Origin: Pseudomonadota bacterium
Lineage (GTDB): Bacteria; Pseudomonadota; Alphaproteobacteria; Caulobacterales; Caulobacteraceae
Assembly: GCA_023445955.1 (NCBI GenBank)
Contig: JAEXJH010000597.1
Span: forward strand, 1-26,792
Direction: 5' to 3'
Length of the DNA stretch: 26,792 bases
Position 1 is the first letter of the stretch; each line of letters begins with the position of its first letter. Positions 15,675 through 23,737 of this stretch are shown here, piece after piece. A program made the translations under genes and the position numbers. A model generated the notes under the pieces. That model had not been told where the DNA came from, searched no databases, and was given only the letters and a program-made list of their open reading frames with translations.

Positions 15675-16628
15675 CTAGGCGGCCTGGACGACGTAGCCGC
15701 CCTCGCCCCACCCCGTCACCCGCATCAGCTCCGACACCCGACGGCCGCCCGGCGTGCGCGCAATATGGATCACAAGGTCGATCGCCTGACCGATAGCCCG
15801 GTGCGGAATCCGCTGCGTCACCTCGCCGATCAGGTCTTCTAAGCGACTGAGGCCTTCCGCCGCGCTGTTGGCGTGCAAAGTCGCCAACCCGCCCGGGTGA
15901 CCGGTATTCCACGCCTTCAAGAGATCCAGCGCCGAGCCGTCGCGCACCTCGCCGATGACGATGCGGTCGGGCCGAAGCCGCAGCGTGTCGCGCACCAGGT
16001 CGCTCATGGTCACCGCCGGGTCCGTGCGCTTGGTCAGCATTTGAATCTGGTCGGCGGCCGAGCACTGCAGTTCGGCGGTGTCTTCGATCAGGACTACCCG
16101 ATCGCCCGCAAAGGCCGGCTCGGCCAGGATCGCGTTGGCCAAGGTTGTCTTGCCCGACCCGGTGCCGCCCACGATGAGAAGGTTTTGGCGCGCCTCGGCC
16201 GCGGCCCGGATCGTATCGGCCTGGCTCGCGCTCATCATGCCGCCCTCGACATAGTCGGTGAGGGTGAACACCACCTCGGGCCGCTTGCGGATGGCGAACG
16301 CCGGCCGCGCCACGACGGGCATGAAGGCGCCCTGGAAACGCTCGCCGGTCTCCGGCAGGGTCGCGCTCACCCGCGGCCGGTCGCGGGTCACTACCTCCCC
16401 CGCGTGATCGGCCAAGAGGCGCAGGATCCGGTCGGCGTCAGCCGCCGCTAGCAGCTCGCCTGTCCAAGAGCGCCCCTCCCCGATCCGGTCGATCCAGATC
16501 TTGCCGTCGGGATTGACCATCACCTCGACCACCATGCGGTCGGCGAGGGCGGCGGCGATCACCGGTCCCATGGCCTGGCGTAGCGCGGCGACCTTACGGT
16601 CGAGAACAACAGGATGGAGTTCGGTCAT
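15675..16628 (-). CDS. trbB: Conjugal transfer ATPase TrbB (VirB11 family)
   Basis: A hexameric secretion ATPase that powers pilus assembly and DNA transfer at the inner membrane. The start at 16628 gives MTELHPVVLDRKVAALRQAM, which matches family N-termini and yields 317 aa. A longer form from ATG 16676 would overlap the end of traG by 23 nt. Motifs, numbered from 16628: VVEVMVNPDGKIWIDRIG in the N-terminal domain, Walker A GGTGSGKTT with K160, an Asp-box region (VVLIEDTAELQCSA), Walker B-like RIVIGEVRDGSALDLLKAW, and the His-box GHPGGLATLHAN. The C-terminus is intact. It follows traG directly. Normally trbC and the rest of the trb genes come next; here a convergent hipA does. Confidence 0.9.
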   Translation of the reverse strand: MTELHPVVLDRKVAALRQAMGPVIAAALADRMVVEVMVNPDGKIWIDRIGEGRSWTGELLAAADADRILRLLADHAGEVVTRDRPRVSATLPETGERFQGAFMPVVARPAFAIRKRPEVVFTLTDYVEGGMMSASQADTIRAAAEARQNLLIVGGTGSGKTTLANAILAEPAFAGDRVVLIEDTAELQCSAADQIQMLTKRTDPAVTMSDLVRDTLRLRPDRIVIGEVRDGSALDLLKAWNTGHPGGLATLHANSAAEGLSRLEDLIGEVTQRIPHRAIGQAIDLVIHIARTPGGRRVSELMRVTGWGEGGYVVQAA

Positions 16629-16653
16629 GGGGTGCTCACGGAACAAGGAAGGG

Positions 16654-18645
16654 TCATAGGCTGCCGTCGTCGTCATCGGCCCGCAGCGCCGCCACAGGGG
16701 CCAAGGTGAGGTAGTCGGACGCCAACACCGCCCCTGGGGCGTCAGCGGCCTCTGGAGGGCCCTCAGCGCCGCTGTAGTGGGGCTTGGGGACCCGAACGCC
16801 GGCGAAGCCTTCTGGCGGGGCGCAGACGGCCCTCACGCCGCGCCAGTCGATGCTGGCGGGTCCGGGCAGATCGGCCGCGCCCGGCCGCTGCTCATAGGCC
16901 GCCGGCACGCCGTGGAAGTAGTCGCCGGTGCGCGCCTTGAAGAACGGCTCTTCGTAGTAGCGGATCTTGTCAGCCAGGATCGGCTTGGTGTTGTTGACGA
17001 ACAAGAACTGCTTGCGGTCATCCAGCCCGCGCACATCCTCCTCCGACAGGATGTAGCGCTGCTGCTCTGACTGCGACGTCGACCGATGCGCCCGCCCGAA
17101 CAGGCTGCGCGGGTCGCTGTAACTCTCCCGCATCTCCAGCGCCTTGCCGGCGCGGCGCGTGACCTTCTCGATGCTGGTCGGCTCCGACGTCGCGAAGGTC
17201 GCGGTGATGTGCATGTTGTCGAATAACGGCGTTTTGTCTCCGTACTTGGAGAACACGTCGTTGAAGCTCTGGCAGACCAGGTGGGCGGTGATCCCGTAGC
17301 CGGCCATCTCCCCCATGGCGTTCTCCAGGAACGGCAGACTGCCGAGCTTGGGAAACTCGTCCAGCAGCAGCAGCAGCCGATGACGCTTGCGCCGCCGCCG
17401 GCTGTCGTAGTGCTCGTGCTCCATCAGGCTGTTCACGCTCTGGCGGATGAACACCCGCACCAGAAAGGCCAAGCGGTCGGCATGGGCCTGCGGGGTGATC
17501 AGGTAGAAGGTCACCGGCGCCTCGGCGCACACCAGGTCGCCGATCGAGAAATCCGACCAGCTGGTGGCGTATTCGACCAGGGGATCGGCCCATAGCGACA
17601 GCGAGGCCCGGCAGGTCGCCAGCACATTGGATTTGACCCGCTCGTCCATCCCGGCGAGCGCTGTGGCCCCCAGCCGCACCTCGGGATGGGTCTCTGGGAT
17701 GGGCGCCCCGTCGGCGTCGCGGGCCAAGCCATCTTCCGCGTGATAGTCGGGCTGATGGCGATGCTGGGTGTGCAGCATGGCGTGTAGCGTCGGCTCGATG
17801 TCGATCAGCAGCCGGCGGACCTGTGCGAGGTTCTTGCGCTCGTCTGGCTCGCTATAGAGCACATGCAGGATCACCGCCGTGAAGAAGTCGGTGGCGCTCT
17901 GGTCCCAGAAGTTCAGGTCGCCGGCCTTGCGCCCGAGCGGGTCGACCAGGATGCCGACCACATTCTGGATGTCGGCGATTTCCATCGGGCCCTTGCGGAC
18001 CTCGAACAGCGGATTCCAGCGCACCGTGTTGGGATCGGTCGGGGCGAAGTAGAAGACGTGGCTGAACGTCTTCCGATGATCGGCCGTGATGTGCCAAAGC
18101 TCGCCCTTGCGGTCGTAGACGAAGGCGCTCTCCGGCCAGGCCACCAGGGTCGGCACCACATGGCCCGCGCCCTTACCGCTGCGCGAGGCGCCGACGATGA
18201 TCGCGTGCTCCGGGCCGCCGTAGGTCAGATAGCGGCCCTTGAACCGGCCCAGCACCCGGCCCCGGATCTGACCGCCTTGGCCGAACAGTTTGGCCCGCGC
18301 GACGTCCGCCAAATCCGCCCAGGCGTCACGGCCAAACGCCTTGGGCGCGCGCCCCGAGCCGCGGGTCGCGAGCGCCGTGAAAAGGATCGGAACCATCGCC
18401 ACCGCGAGCCCTGCCAGCCCGGCGCCATCGAACAGCCGTGGGTAGCGCGGCTGCAACGCCAGATACCATTCGGCGAAGGCCCAAGGCCGATAGAGACGGA
18501 CCGGGCCGAGGTCCGCCCAGCCCGCCCCTAAAGCGGCCGCGTAGTGCAGACCGTGCGCCGCCTGTTGGGTCGCCCAACCGAGGCCGAGCAGGATCGCCAA
18601 GACCGCGATCGGCAAGACGAGGAGGAGACGCTGGGCGGTCGTCAT
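16654..18645 (-). CDS. traG: TraG/VirD4-type conjugative coupling protein
   Basis: A 663-aa membrane ATPase that brings the relaxase-DNA complex to the mating channel. The ATG at 18645 has GAGG 6 nt upstream. Two hydrophobic segments near the N-terminus (about residues 6-26 and 76-93) anchor it in the inner membrane. Walker A is GASRSGKGAG with K158, and Walker B is LLLLLDEFPKLG with D429-E430. The conserved stretch VCQSFNDVFSKYGDKTPLFD and a late TKPILADKIRYYEE are typical of TraG. The C-terminus is acidic (DDDDGSL). It begins 7 nt after the relaxase stop, so relaxase, traG and trbB form one operon. Length and motifs look complete. Confidence 0.93.
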   Translation of the reverse strand: MTTAQRLLLVLPIAVLAILLGLGWATQQAAHGLHYAAALGAGWADLGPVRLYRPWAFAEWYLALQPRYPRLFDGAGLAGLAVAMVPILFTALATRGSGRAPKAFGRDAWADLADVARAKLFGQGGQIRGRVLGRFKGRYLTYGGPEHAIIVGASRSGKGAGHVVPTLVAWPESAFVYDRKGELWHITADHRKTFSHVFYFAPTDPNTVRWNPLFEVRKGPMEIADIQNVVGILVDPLGRKAGDLNFWDQSATDFFTAVILHVLYSEPDERKNLAQVRRLLIDIEPTLHAMLHTQHRHQPDYHAEDGLARDADGAPIPETHPEVRLGATALAGMDERVKSNVLATCRASLSLWADPLVEYATSWSDFSIGDLVCAEAPVTFYLITPQAHADRLAFLVRVFIRQSVNSLMEHEHYDSRRRRKRHRLLLLLDEFPKLGSLPFLENAMGEMAGYGITAHLVCQSFNDVFSKYGDKTPLFDNMHITATFATSEPTSIEKVTRRAGKALEMRESYSDPRSLFGRAHRSTSQSEQQRYILSEEDVRGLDDRKQFLFVNNTKPILADKIRYYEEPFFKARTGDYFHGVPAAYEQRPGAADLPGPASIDWRGVRAVCAPPEGFAGVRVPKPHYSGAEGPPEAADAPGAVLASDYLTLAPVAALRADDDDGSL

Positions 18646-18652
18646 GGGAACC

Positions 18653-20149
18653 TCATCGACCTGGCAGGATGCCGCGGCCGATGGTCTGGCCCATGGAACG
18701 ATTGACGCGCTCGACGGCCAACGCCCGAGCCTGCGCCGGATAGCGCATCAAGGCGGCCCGGGCGGGCCCGCCGACCTCGCGGATGAACCGGGTTTCGTCG
18801 GGCAAGCGGGACGGAACCTGCAGCTCCTTCTGGCCGAGCGCCTGGGCGACCCGCAGGTCATTGTAGGCCCGCGTGGCGCCCTCGATCCGTTTGTCGATCC
18901 GCTTGATCTTGCGCTCGAGCGTGCGCCGTTGACGCGCCACATCGCCGGCCCGCTCCAGCTGCGGTCCGCGACGCCCGGCGACATAGGCCTGACCCGCCGG
19001 CGAGGCGATCCAGGCGGCTCGCACCTGCACATCGATCTGCGCCCGCCGCGCCGCCGCACGCGCCCGGGAAATGGCGTTAAGCTCAGCGTGCTTGGCCCAG
19101 ATCATCCGCGCCGGATTGCGGATCCACTGCACCAAGGCGAGCCGCCTCTGACGGACGCGGGGGACCCGCTGTTCCGTCTGCCGCAGCCGAAGTTTCGCTG
19201 CCGTCAGCGCGGTACGGGCGGGCTGCAAGAGCTCGCGCTCCACCCCACGCACGCTGTCTATCTTCGGCAAGACAAGCGCCGACCGTTCGGCCGTCCAGCG
19301 GTCCCGCTCCGCGACCATCCGCGCGCGCATCTGCTCGGCCTCCGTGGTCAGTTTCGCGACCGGCACGGCGATCACCGGCGCCTCGCGCACCAGCCGATCC
19401 GCCGTCGCTTGGAAGTCCGTCCGCAGCTCTTTGCGCTTGGCGTTGTGGGCGTCGGTGTCGCGGTTCTGCTGCCCTCGCTCCGAGGCGATGTCCTTGCGCT
19501 CCAGAGCGCTCGCCGTCGGCCCCAAATGCACCCCGGGCTCCCGGTCCGAACCCTGCTCGGCCAGGGACAAATGCGAGACCTGCGGCGCGTCGGGACCAAG
19601 ATGTCGACGCAGGTGTTCGTTCTGGATTTCCGCCCACGCCGACCGCCATTGGCGGACTGCCTTCGGGCTCCACCACTCGGACGGCTTTTTGCCGAATCCG
19701 GCCGGCGTCACCGACCGGGTCGTCACCAGGATGTGGGCGTGGAAATTGCGCTCGTCGCCGGCCTGACCAGGCCGGTGCATCGCCACGTCGGCGACCATCC
19801 CGCGCGCGACCAGCTGCTCGGCGACGAACGCCTCCACCAACGCCCGCCGCTGGACGAAATCCAGCTCGTGCGGCAGCGAGACCAACAGCTCCCTCGCGGG
19901 CACGGCGTCCTTGCGCTTCTCGGCCGCCTCGGCCGCGTTCCATAGCGTCTGACGATCCCCGAAAGCGGCCGGGGCGTCGCTCGGCGCCATGATGGCCGCG
20001 TACTCGATGTCGCCCTTGGCCCCGAAGTCGAACTCCATCGCCAGGCGCTCGTCGATCAGGCGGTCGCCCGAGCGATAGGCGGCCGCCGCGACGGCGGACC
20101 GGCCGGCCGACCTTTGGATAGTCTGCACCTCTAGTCTGTACTGCGCCAT
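18653..20149 (-). CDS. MobQ-type (MobA/MobL) relaxase
   Basis: A 498-aa DNA strand-transferase that nicks oriT and leads the transferred strand. The ATG at 20149 has a strong GGAGGAGGG just upstream. The N-terminal nickase domain has the candidate catalytic Tyr25 in AAAAYRSGDRL, the position used by R1162/RSF1010 MobA, and the metal-binding histidine motif NFHAHILVTTR near residues 134-144, with a further His upstream (MHRPGQAGDERN). The C-terminal half is Arg-rich and helical (RRTLERKIKRIDKRIEGATR). It lacks the helicase domain found in Ti-plasmid TraA, so it is a shorter MobA-like enzyme that must borrow a host helicase. The oriT lies just upstream, in the gap to the divergent gene. Confidence 0.9.
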   Translation of the reverse strand: MAQYRLEVQTIQRSAGRSAVAAAAYRSGDRLIDERLAMEFDFGAKGDIEYAAIMAPSDAPAAFGDRQTLWNAAEAAEKRKDAVPARELLVSLPHELDFVQRRALVEAFVAEQLVARGMVADVAMHRPGQAGDERNFHAHILVTTRSVTPAGFGKKPSEWWSPKAVRQWRSAWAEIQNEHLRRHLGPDAPQVSHLSLAEQGSDREPGVHLGPTASALERKDIASERGQQNRDTDAHNAKRKELRTDFQATADRLVREAPVIAVPVAKLTTEAEQMRARMVAERDRWTAERSALVLPKIDSVRGVERELLQPARTALTAAKLRLRQTEQRVPRVRQRRLALVQWIRNPARMIWAKHAELNAISRARAAARRAQIDVQVRAAWIASPAGQAYVAGRRGPQLERAGDVARQRRTLERKIKRIDKRIEGATRAYNDLRVAQALGQKELQVPSRLPDETRFIREVGGPARAALMRYPAQARALAVERVNRSMGQTIGRGILPGR

Positions 20150-20194
20150 GCGCCCTCCTCCGGCCTCGTCGCTACGGCCCCTGCCGGGATCGCT

Positions 20195-20244
20195 AAGGGC
20201 ATCGCCCTTGGCTCGAGGGTTTCTTCGGATCGTGGAGACGAAGA
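20195..20244. repeat. Two short hairpins next to oriT
   Basis: AAGGGC (20195-20200) / GCCCTT (20204-20209) is a perfect 6-bp stem with a 3-nt loop. TCTTCG (20222-20227) / CGAAGA (20239-20244) is a 6-bp inverted repeat with an 11-nt spacer. They lie between the relaxase start and the nick region and could be accessory-protein sites or part of the relaxase 5' region. Confidence 0.4.
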
Positions 20245-20276
20245 GCCTTGAGGGTGTCGGGCGAGGCCTGACCGCA

Positions 20277-20320
20277 GGGTTGGTGGGCGCAGCACATCCA
20301 ACCCGTAACTGCGCCCTTGT
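20277..20320 (+). other. oriT: Origin of transfer (oriT): inverted repeat plus nick motif
   Basis: GGGTTGG (20277-20283) and CCAACCC (20298-20304) form a perfect 7-bp inverted repeat with a 14-nt loop. TAACTGCGCCCTTG follows at 20306-20319. The RSF1010/R1162 nick region reads TAAATGCGCCCT directly after its inverted repeat, and Ti-type oriTs also contain TGCGCCCTTG, so both motif and layout match the MobQ class. By analogy the nick would fall within TGCG/CCCT near 20313-20314. Its place between the relaxase and traD-like genes is also typical. Confidence 0.85.
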
Positions 20321-20413
20321 GACGAATTACGATGAACCCCGGCATAGACCGATTTGCGCTTTAGTGGCAGGATTACGCCGTTTCGTGCTTTTTCTTCAAT
20401 GAAAGGCCGCGTC

Positions 20414-21097
20414 ATGGCCAAGGTCGACAAGCGCCGCAGGAACGCCCGCCCCTCCAAGTACAAACCCCGCTCGCCCGCCCAGCTCGCCCGCAAACGCGAG
20501 CTCTGGGCGGCCCGTTCAAGCGACCGCGAACGGGCGAAAAGGACCGACGAAGAAGCCGCCCTCATCGATCGTTTGGCGGAACTGGAGACCGCGCTTCGAG
20601 AGGCCGGCCAGGACGGAATCCACAAGCAGCGGCACGTCACCCCGCTCGAAGATATCGAGGACGACGCCAAGCGCTTCCACGTCCTGAAAGCCCGCGTGGA
20701 GCGGCTCGAGGCCCTGTGGTCGATCAACAAGCGCAGACGCGAAACGCGCGGCAAAATCATCATCGGCGGCGCCCTGCTGGCGGAAGCCGGCGACGCCCAC
20801 TTTGCCGGAGACGACGAGCTGCTCGCCCGCCTGGTCGACATCCTTGATCGGCGTGTCGAGCGCGTCCGCGACCGCCTGACGGTGCGCGAACTCCTAGGCA
20901 ATGTGCCCCTGCCCTTGCGCCCGGGCGGTGACCTGGATGAGGACGCTGAAAGCGCCCTTCAAGCTGCCGGCGACCGCCTCCCCGATTTCGATCTGATGGC
21001 CGAGACAGCCCTCGCGCAGGAAGACGCTGACCCCCTGACGCCGAGCGATCTCGACCCCGACTACGCGGACCTCGATCAGGCCTGGCGCGCCGCTTGA
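20414..21097 (+). CDS. TraD-like conjugal transfer accessory protein
   Basis: A 227-aa protein starting at ATG 20414, preceded by AAAGG at about 8 nt. Earlier in-frame starts at 20354 (TTG) and 20399 (ATG) lack a binding site. The N-terminus is very basic (MAKVDKRRRNARPSKYKPRS). A helical middle follows, with likely coiled coil at about 55-105. The stretch NKRRRETRGKIIIGGALLAE resembles the conserved R-x2-TR-x-KI-x-LGG core of TraD/TraC-type accessory proteins near oriT in Ti-like and IncP-like systems. The C-terminus is strongly acidic. It is divergent from the relaxase across oriT and probably helps relaxosome assembly. The assignment rests on that short motif and the location. Its stop codon abuts the stop of the convergent SleB-like gene. 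Confidence 0.65.
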   Translation: MAKVDKRRRNARPSKYKPRSPAQLARKRELWAARSSDRERAKRTDEEAALIDRLAELETALREAGQDGIHKQRHVTPLEDIEDDAKRFHVLKARVERLEALWSINKRRRETRGKIIIGGALLAEAGDAHFAGDDELLARLVDILDRRVERVRDRLTVRELLGNVPLPLRPGGDLDEDAESALQAAGDRLPDFDLMAETALAQEDADPLTPSDLDPDYADLDQAWRAA

Positions 21098-21931
21098 TCA
21101 TCGCTCGGCGCCGGCCGCAAGGCCGGGTCCTTCCACGAAGATCGAGCGGCCCGGGTCGGCGACTTTGGTGGCCTGCAACGCCCCCTGCCCTGCTTCACGC
21201 GCCGCCGCATCGGCCGCCGTGTCTCTCGCTGCGTCCGCCCGGTTGTCGCCGACGAAAATAGCGCCGCCAGCCGCCTGCCAAGCGGCGGCGGACGACGATC
21301 CGCGAGGGGTGGAGGTTGCGGCCATCGTGCGAGATCCCCTGCCCCCAGCGGACCGCGCTTCGACATAGAAGCTGTGTGCGCCAATCACCGCCGAGGGACC
21401 CGTGCCCCCGAAGTTGACCAAGCCCTCAGACACCTCGCCCCGACTGGCGCGATCCGCGACGATCTGCGGGTTCTGGAAGAAGCGCGCGCCGTTCGTCAGG
21501 TCCGGCAACCGGCCTTCCAGTGCGAGGTTGAGGATAGTCTCGATCCGGGCGCGTTGCGCGACCTTGGAGGCCGGCAGGCGACGCCAGTCACCGCCAGCTC
21601 GCATCACCGGCTCGAACTGGCCGCGGGCATTGACCACGGCCTCGACCGTGGCGCCCCAGCGCCCGTCCTGGACCCGGTTGAGGATCGTGTAGACGACGGC
21701 GGCCAGGCCGCTGTCGCCCTGATTGCCGGCTTCGGCGAAGGCGACCCGGGTGATCGCTTCGCGTGCGTCAGGACCGGCCACGAGGCGACCCAGACCGCTC
21801 CGCGTCAACGGCGGCGCAATCGCCGCGGAAGCGGGCGCGGGAGGCGGGCAATTGACGCCCGCGGGCATGGGTTGGGCGCTCTGTCCGCGCGCCAGCAGCA
21901 GGCACAATCCCGCCAGGGCTGCCGGGTCCAT
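21098..21931 (-). CDS. SleB-family cell-wall hydrolase (conjugation-associated)
   Basis: A 277-aa protein whose ATG (21931) overlaps the traF stop as TGATG, with GGAG about 7 nt upstream. The longer frame upstream of this ATG is shadow over traF. The N-terminus DPAALAGLCLLLARGQSAQP is a likely Sec signal peptide, so it acts in the periplasm. The core at about residues 60-185 matches the Hydrolase_2/SleB fold (AFAEAGNQGDSGLAAVVYTI, then LNRVQDGRWG, GQFEPVM and GAHSFYV), with the acidic Glu in FAEAGNQ as the probable catalytic residue. The C-terminal third is Ala/Gly-rich and of low complexity. Wall-degrading enzymes beside traF usually open the peptidoglycan locally for the mating apparatus. 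The family call is by motif recognition. Confidence 0.8.
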   Translation of the reverse strand: MDPAALAGLCLLLARGQSAQPMPAGVNCPPPAPASAAIAPPLTRSGLGRLVAGPDAREAITRVAFAEAGNQGDSGLAAVVYTILNRVQDGRWGATVEAVVNARGQFEPVMRAGGDWRRLPASKVAQRARIETILNLALEGRLPDLTNGARFFQNPQIVADRASRGEVSEGLVNFGGTGPSAVIGAHSFYVEARSAGGRGSRTMAATSTPRGSSSAAAWQAAGGAIFVGDNRADAARDTAADAAAREAGQGALQATKVADPGRSIFVEGPGLAAGAER

Positions 21932-22590
21932 CAACGTTCTCCAAGGAAGGGAAGCGACAGGGTCACCGGCCGGAACACACCGACGATGTCGGCGCGGCTC
22001 ACCGGGCCGAAGTAGCGACTGTCGAAGCTGTTGGGGATGCGGTCGGAGAAGACGAAAACCTCGCCGTCGCGAAGCCGGCGGCAGCCGGTCCAACGCGGCA
22101 ACACGGCGCCACGGCGATCCTGCTGCAGTATGGAGGCACGCACCTGCCCATTGATCACCAACCGGCCGTCATCCGTGCAGACTTGGTCGCCGGACACGGC
22201 GGCGACGGACTTCAAAACCGGGACCCGGCGCAGGTAGCTCATGTGCCCGTCGGCATAGGGAAAGGCGGCCGCAGGCGCGGGAAAGGCGACCAGCACGCCG
22301 ACCCTCACCGGCGCGGCCTGCCGCAGATAGAGCCCCTCCGGTTCACTGGCCGTCCGGTTCCACAAGAGCAGCGGGCGAGCGCCCCCAGCCGTAGCCATCG
22401 ACAGCGCGCTGATGAGCGCGGCCCCGCCGCCCAGGACGCAGGCCAAGGGCTTCCAGCACGGGGCTATGGCGGACAGAAGCATTGGGTGGAACCGGCGCAG
22501 CCAAAACGAGCCGAAGGCTCGGCAGGGCTTGCGGCCACGATGTGGCTCATGCCCGGCGATTGTGGGCTTAACGGGCGGCTTGCCGGTCAC
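21931..22590 (-). CDS. traF: TraF-like S26 signal peptidase (conjugative pilin maturation)
   Basis: A 219-aa inner-membrane serine protease. The GTG at 22590 follows GGGG at about 6 nt. An ATG read from 22482 would give a 183-aa form closer to typical TraF length, so the start is uncertain. One membrane segment lies at about residues 48-68 (LACVLGGGAALISALSMA). The nucleophile Ser is in NRTASEPEGLYL, and the general-base Lys is in VLKSVAAVSGDQV, the LepB/TraF Ser-Lys dyad. FSDRIPNSFDSRYFGPV matches the late conserved S26 box. RP4 TraF processes and cyclises the TrbC pilin. Here trbC is not in the window, so its substrate must be elsewhere or missing. Confidence 0.88.
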   Translation of the reverse strand: MTGKPPVKPTIAGHEPHRGRKPCRAFGSFWLRRFHPMLLSAIAPCWKPLACVLGGGAALISALSMATAGGARPLLLWNRTASEPEGLYLRQAAPVRVGVLVAFPAPAAAFPYADGHMSYLRRVPVLKSVAAVSGDQVCTDDGRLVINGQVRASILQQDRRGAVLPRWTGCRRLRDGEVFVFSDRIPNSFDSRYFGPVSRADIVGVFRPVTLSLPFLGER

Positions 22591-22610
22591 TGATACCCCG
22601 ACAAACGGGG

Positions 22611-22632
22611 CAAGTTGCCCATGGGCAACTTG
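22611..22632. repeat. parS: Palindrome copy 1, candidate parS site
   Basis: A perfect 22-bp palindrome with core GTTGCCCATGGGCAAC, in the gap between parB and traF and 21 bp upstream of the traF start. The centre is at 22621/22622. The same core recurs at 22681-22698 and 26292-26311. The repABC parS consensus is GTTnnCnGCnGnnAAC; this core shares the GTT...AAC ends and the C/G arms but has AT at the centre. Confidence 0.7.
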
Positions 22633-22680
22633 TCGGGAAACTTCGCTAGGAGGCGTGGTCCACGAGTGTGGAAAACAGGA

Positions 22681-22698
22681 AGTTGCCCATGGGCAACT
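22681..22698. repeat. parS: Palindrome copy 2, candidate parS site
   Basis: A perfect 18-bp palindrome with the same 16-bp core as copy 1, centre-to-centre 68 bp away. Its last two bases belong to the parB stop codon, so the site is embedded in the gene end. Confidence 0.7.
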
Positions 22699-23725
22699 AG
22701 GCCTTCGGACGGACCCGATCGAGCTCGCGGGCGAAGGCGGCCTGGAAGTCCGCGTTGCTCGCCTCGGCGTCCAGCGACAGTTCGAGCACGACCCGCTTGG
22801 CCCCCTTGCGCGCCAGGGTGAACAGGGTCGCGCCGGCGTCGTTCGTCACGTTCATCACGCCCTTGGCGGTCGGCTTTTTGGTCGACGCCGGCGCTGCGGA
22901 CGCCTTGACGAGCAGGGTCACGACCTTGGCGGGGTCAAGCAGCCCCTTCCCGCTCGCCACAGCGGCCGCCTGCACGCCGGCCAGACGCTTGGCTTCCGCC
23001 ATCACCTTGGGACGCGAAGCGTCGTCAGCCAGCAGGGGTTTCAGCGTCCGGGCATGGCGCTCCTTCAGCTGGCGCGGATCACCGAAAGCTTCGACGACGT
23101 CGGTCGGCAGCTTGCCGAGGTCCAGGAAGCGCGAAAGCCACGCCTTGGGCACTTCCAGCCGTTCGGCCATGCGCTGCGCGACACCGCCATAGAAGGTCTC
23201 GACCGCATGGCGGTAGTCGAGCGCGCGCTCGTAGTCGCTGATGTCCTGACGGGCGCGGTTCTCGACGTCGGCTAGGCGGAATGCCTGCTCGTCGGTGAGC
23301 TCACGCTCCTCGATCAGGTAGCGGATCTCGCGATGCTCGACATTGCGCAGGTAGCTGACCGACCAATGCCGGCGCGCGCCACTGATGACCTCGTAGTCGA
23401 AGGCCGGGTCGTCCTCGACCCGCCGCACGATCGCGGGAAACTCCTGTTCGCCCTGGGAGCGCAAGCTCTCCAGCAGATCGGCGCAGGAGGCCTCGTTGAG
23501 CAAATCGTAGCGGCGATTATGACGGCTCCACATCCGGCAACGGGCCGGATCGACGAGCTTGAGGGTCTTTTCCTTCACGTCCCCGGACGTCACCCGCGCC
23601 AGCCCGGTCAGGCGGGTGCTCAGACGCTCCGTCGCGGGCGCGCCGCGTTCAACGGTCGGGGTTTCAGTGACCGGAGCCACCAAGCCCGCGAGGATCGAGC
23701 GGTTTTTGCCTGTTGTGGATGCCAT
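22697..23725 (-). CDS. parB: ParB-family partition protein
   Basis: A 342-aa DNA-binding CTPase-type partition protein that would bind parS and recruit ParA. The ATG at 23725 has GGGGAGGG just upstream, overlapping the parA stop (12-nt gap). The N-terminal ParB/Srx domain contains LKLVDPARCRMWSRHNR and the C-motif GARRHW at residues 116-121, with ENRARQDISDYERALDY after it. The HTH is near 187-207 (VAQRMAERLEVPKAWLSRFL). The C-terminus, after an Ala/Thr/Lys linker, is a small dimerisation-like domain (KRVVLELSLDAEASNADFQA). The layout resembles RepB/ParB of plasmids. The candidate parS palindromes lie at and just after its 3' end. Confidence 0.92.
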   Translation of the reverse strand: MASTTGKNRSILAGLVAPVTETPTVERGAPATERLSTRLTGLARVTSGDVKEKTLKLVDPARCRMWSRHNRRYDLLNEASCADLLESLRSQGEQEFPAIVRRVEDDPAFDYEVISGARRHWSVSYLRNVEHREIRYLIEERELTDEQAFRLADVENRARQDISDYERALDYRHAVETFYGGVAQRMAERLEVPKAWLSRFLDLGKLPTDVVEAFGDPRQLKERHARTLKPLLADDASRPKVMAEAKRLAGVQAAAVASGKGLLDPAKVVTLLVKASAAPASTKKPTAKGVMNVTNDAGATLFTLARKGAKRVVLELSLDAEASNADFQAAFARELDRVRPKA

Positions 23726-23737
23726 GACCGCCCTCCC

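Noticed and set aside
18644..19945. 433-codon open frame on the plus strand
   Set aside because: It is antisense to the relaxase gene, has a low-complexity Arg/Pro/Leu-rich translation and no recognisable domain. GC-rich DNA gives long shadow frames.
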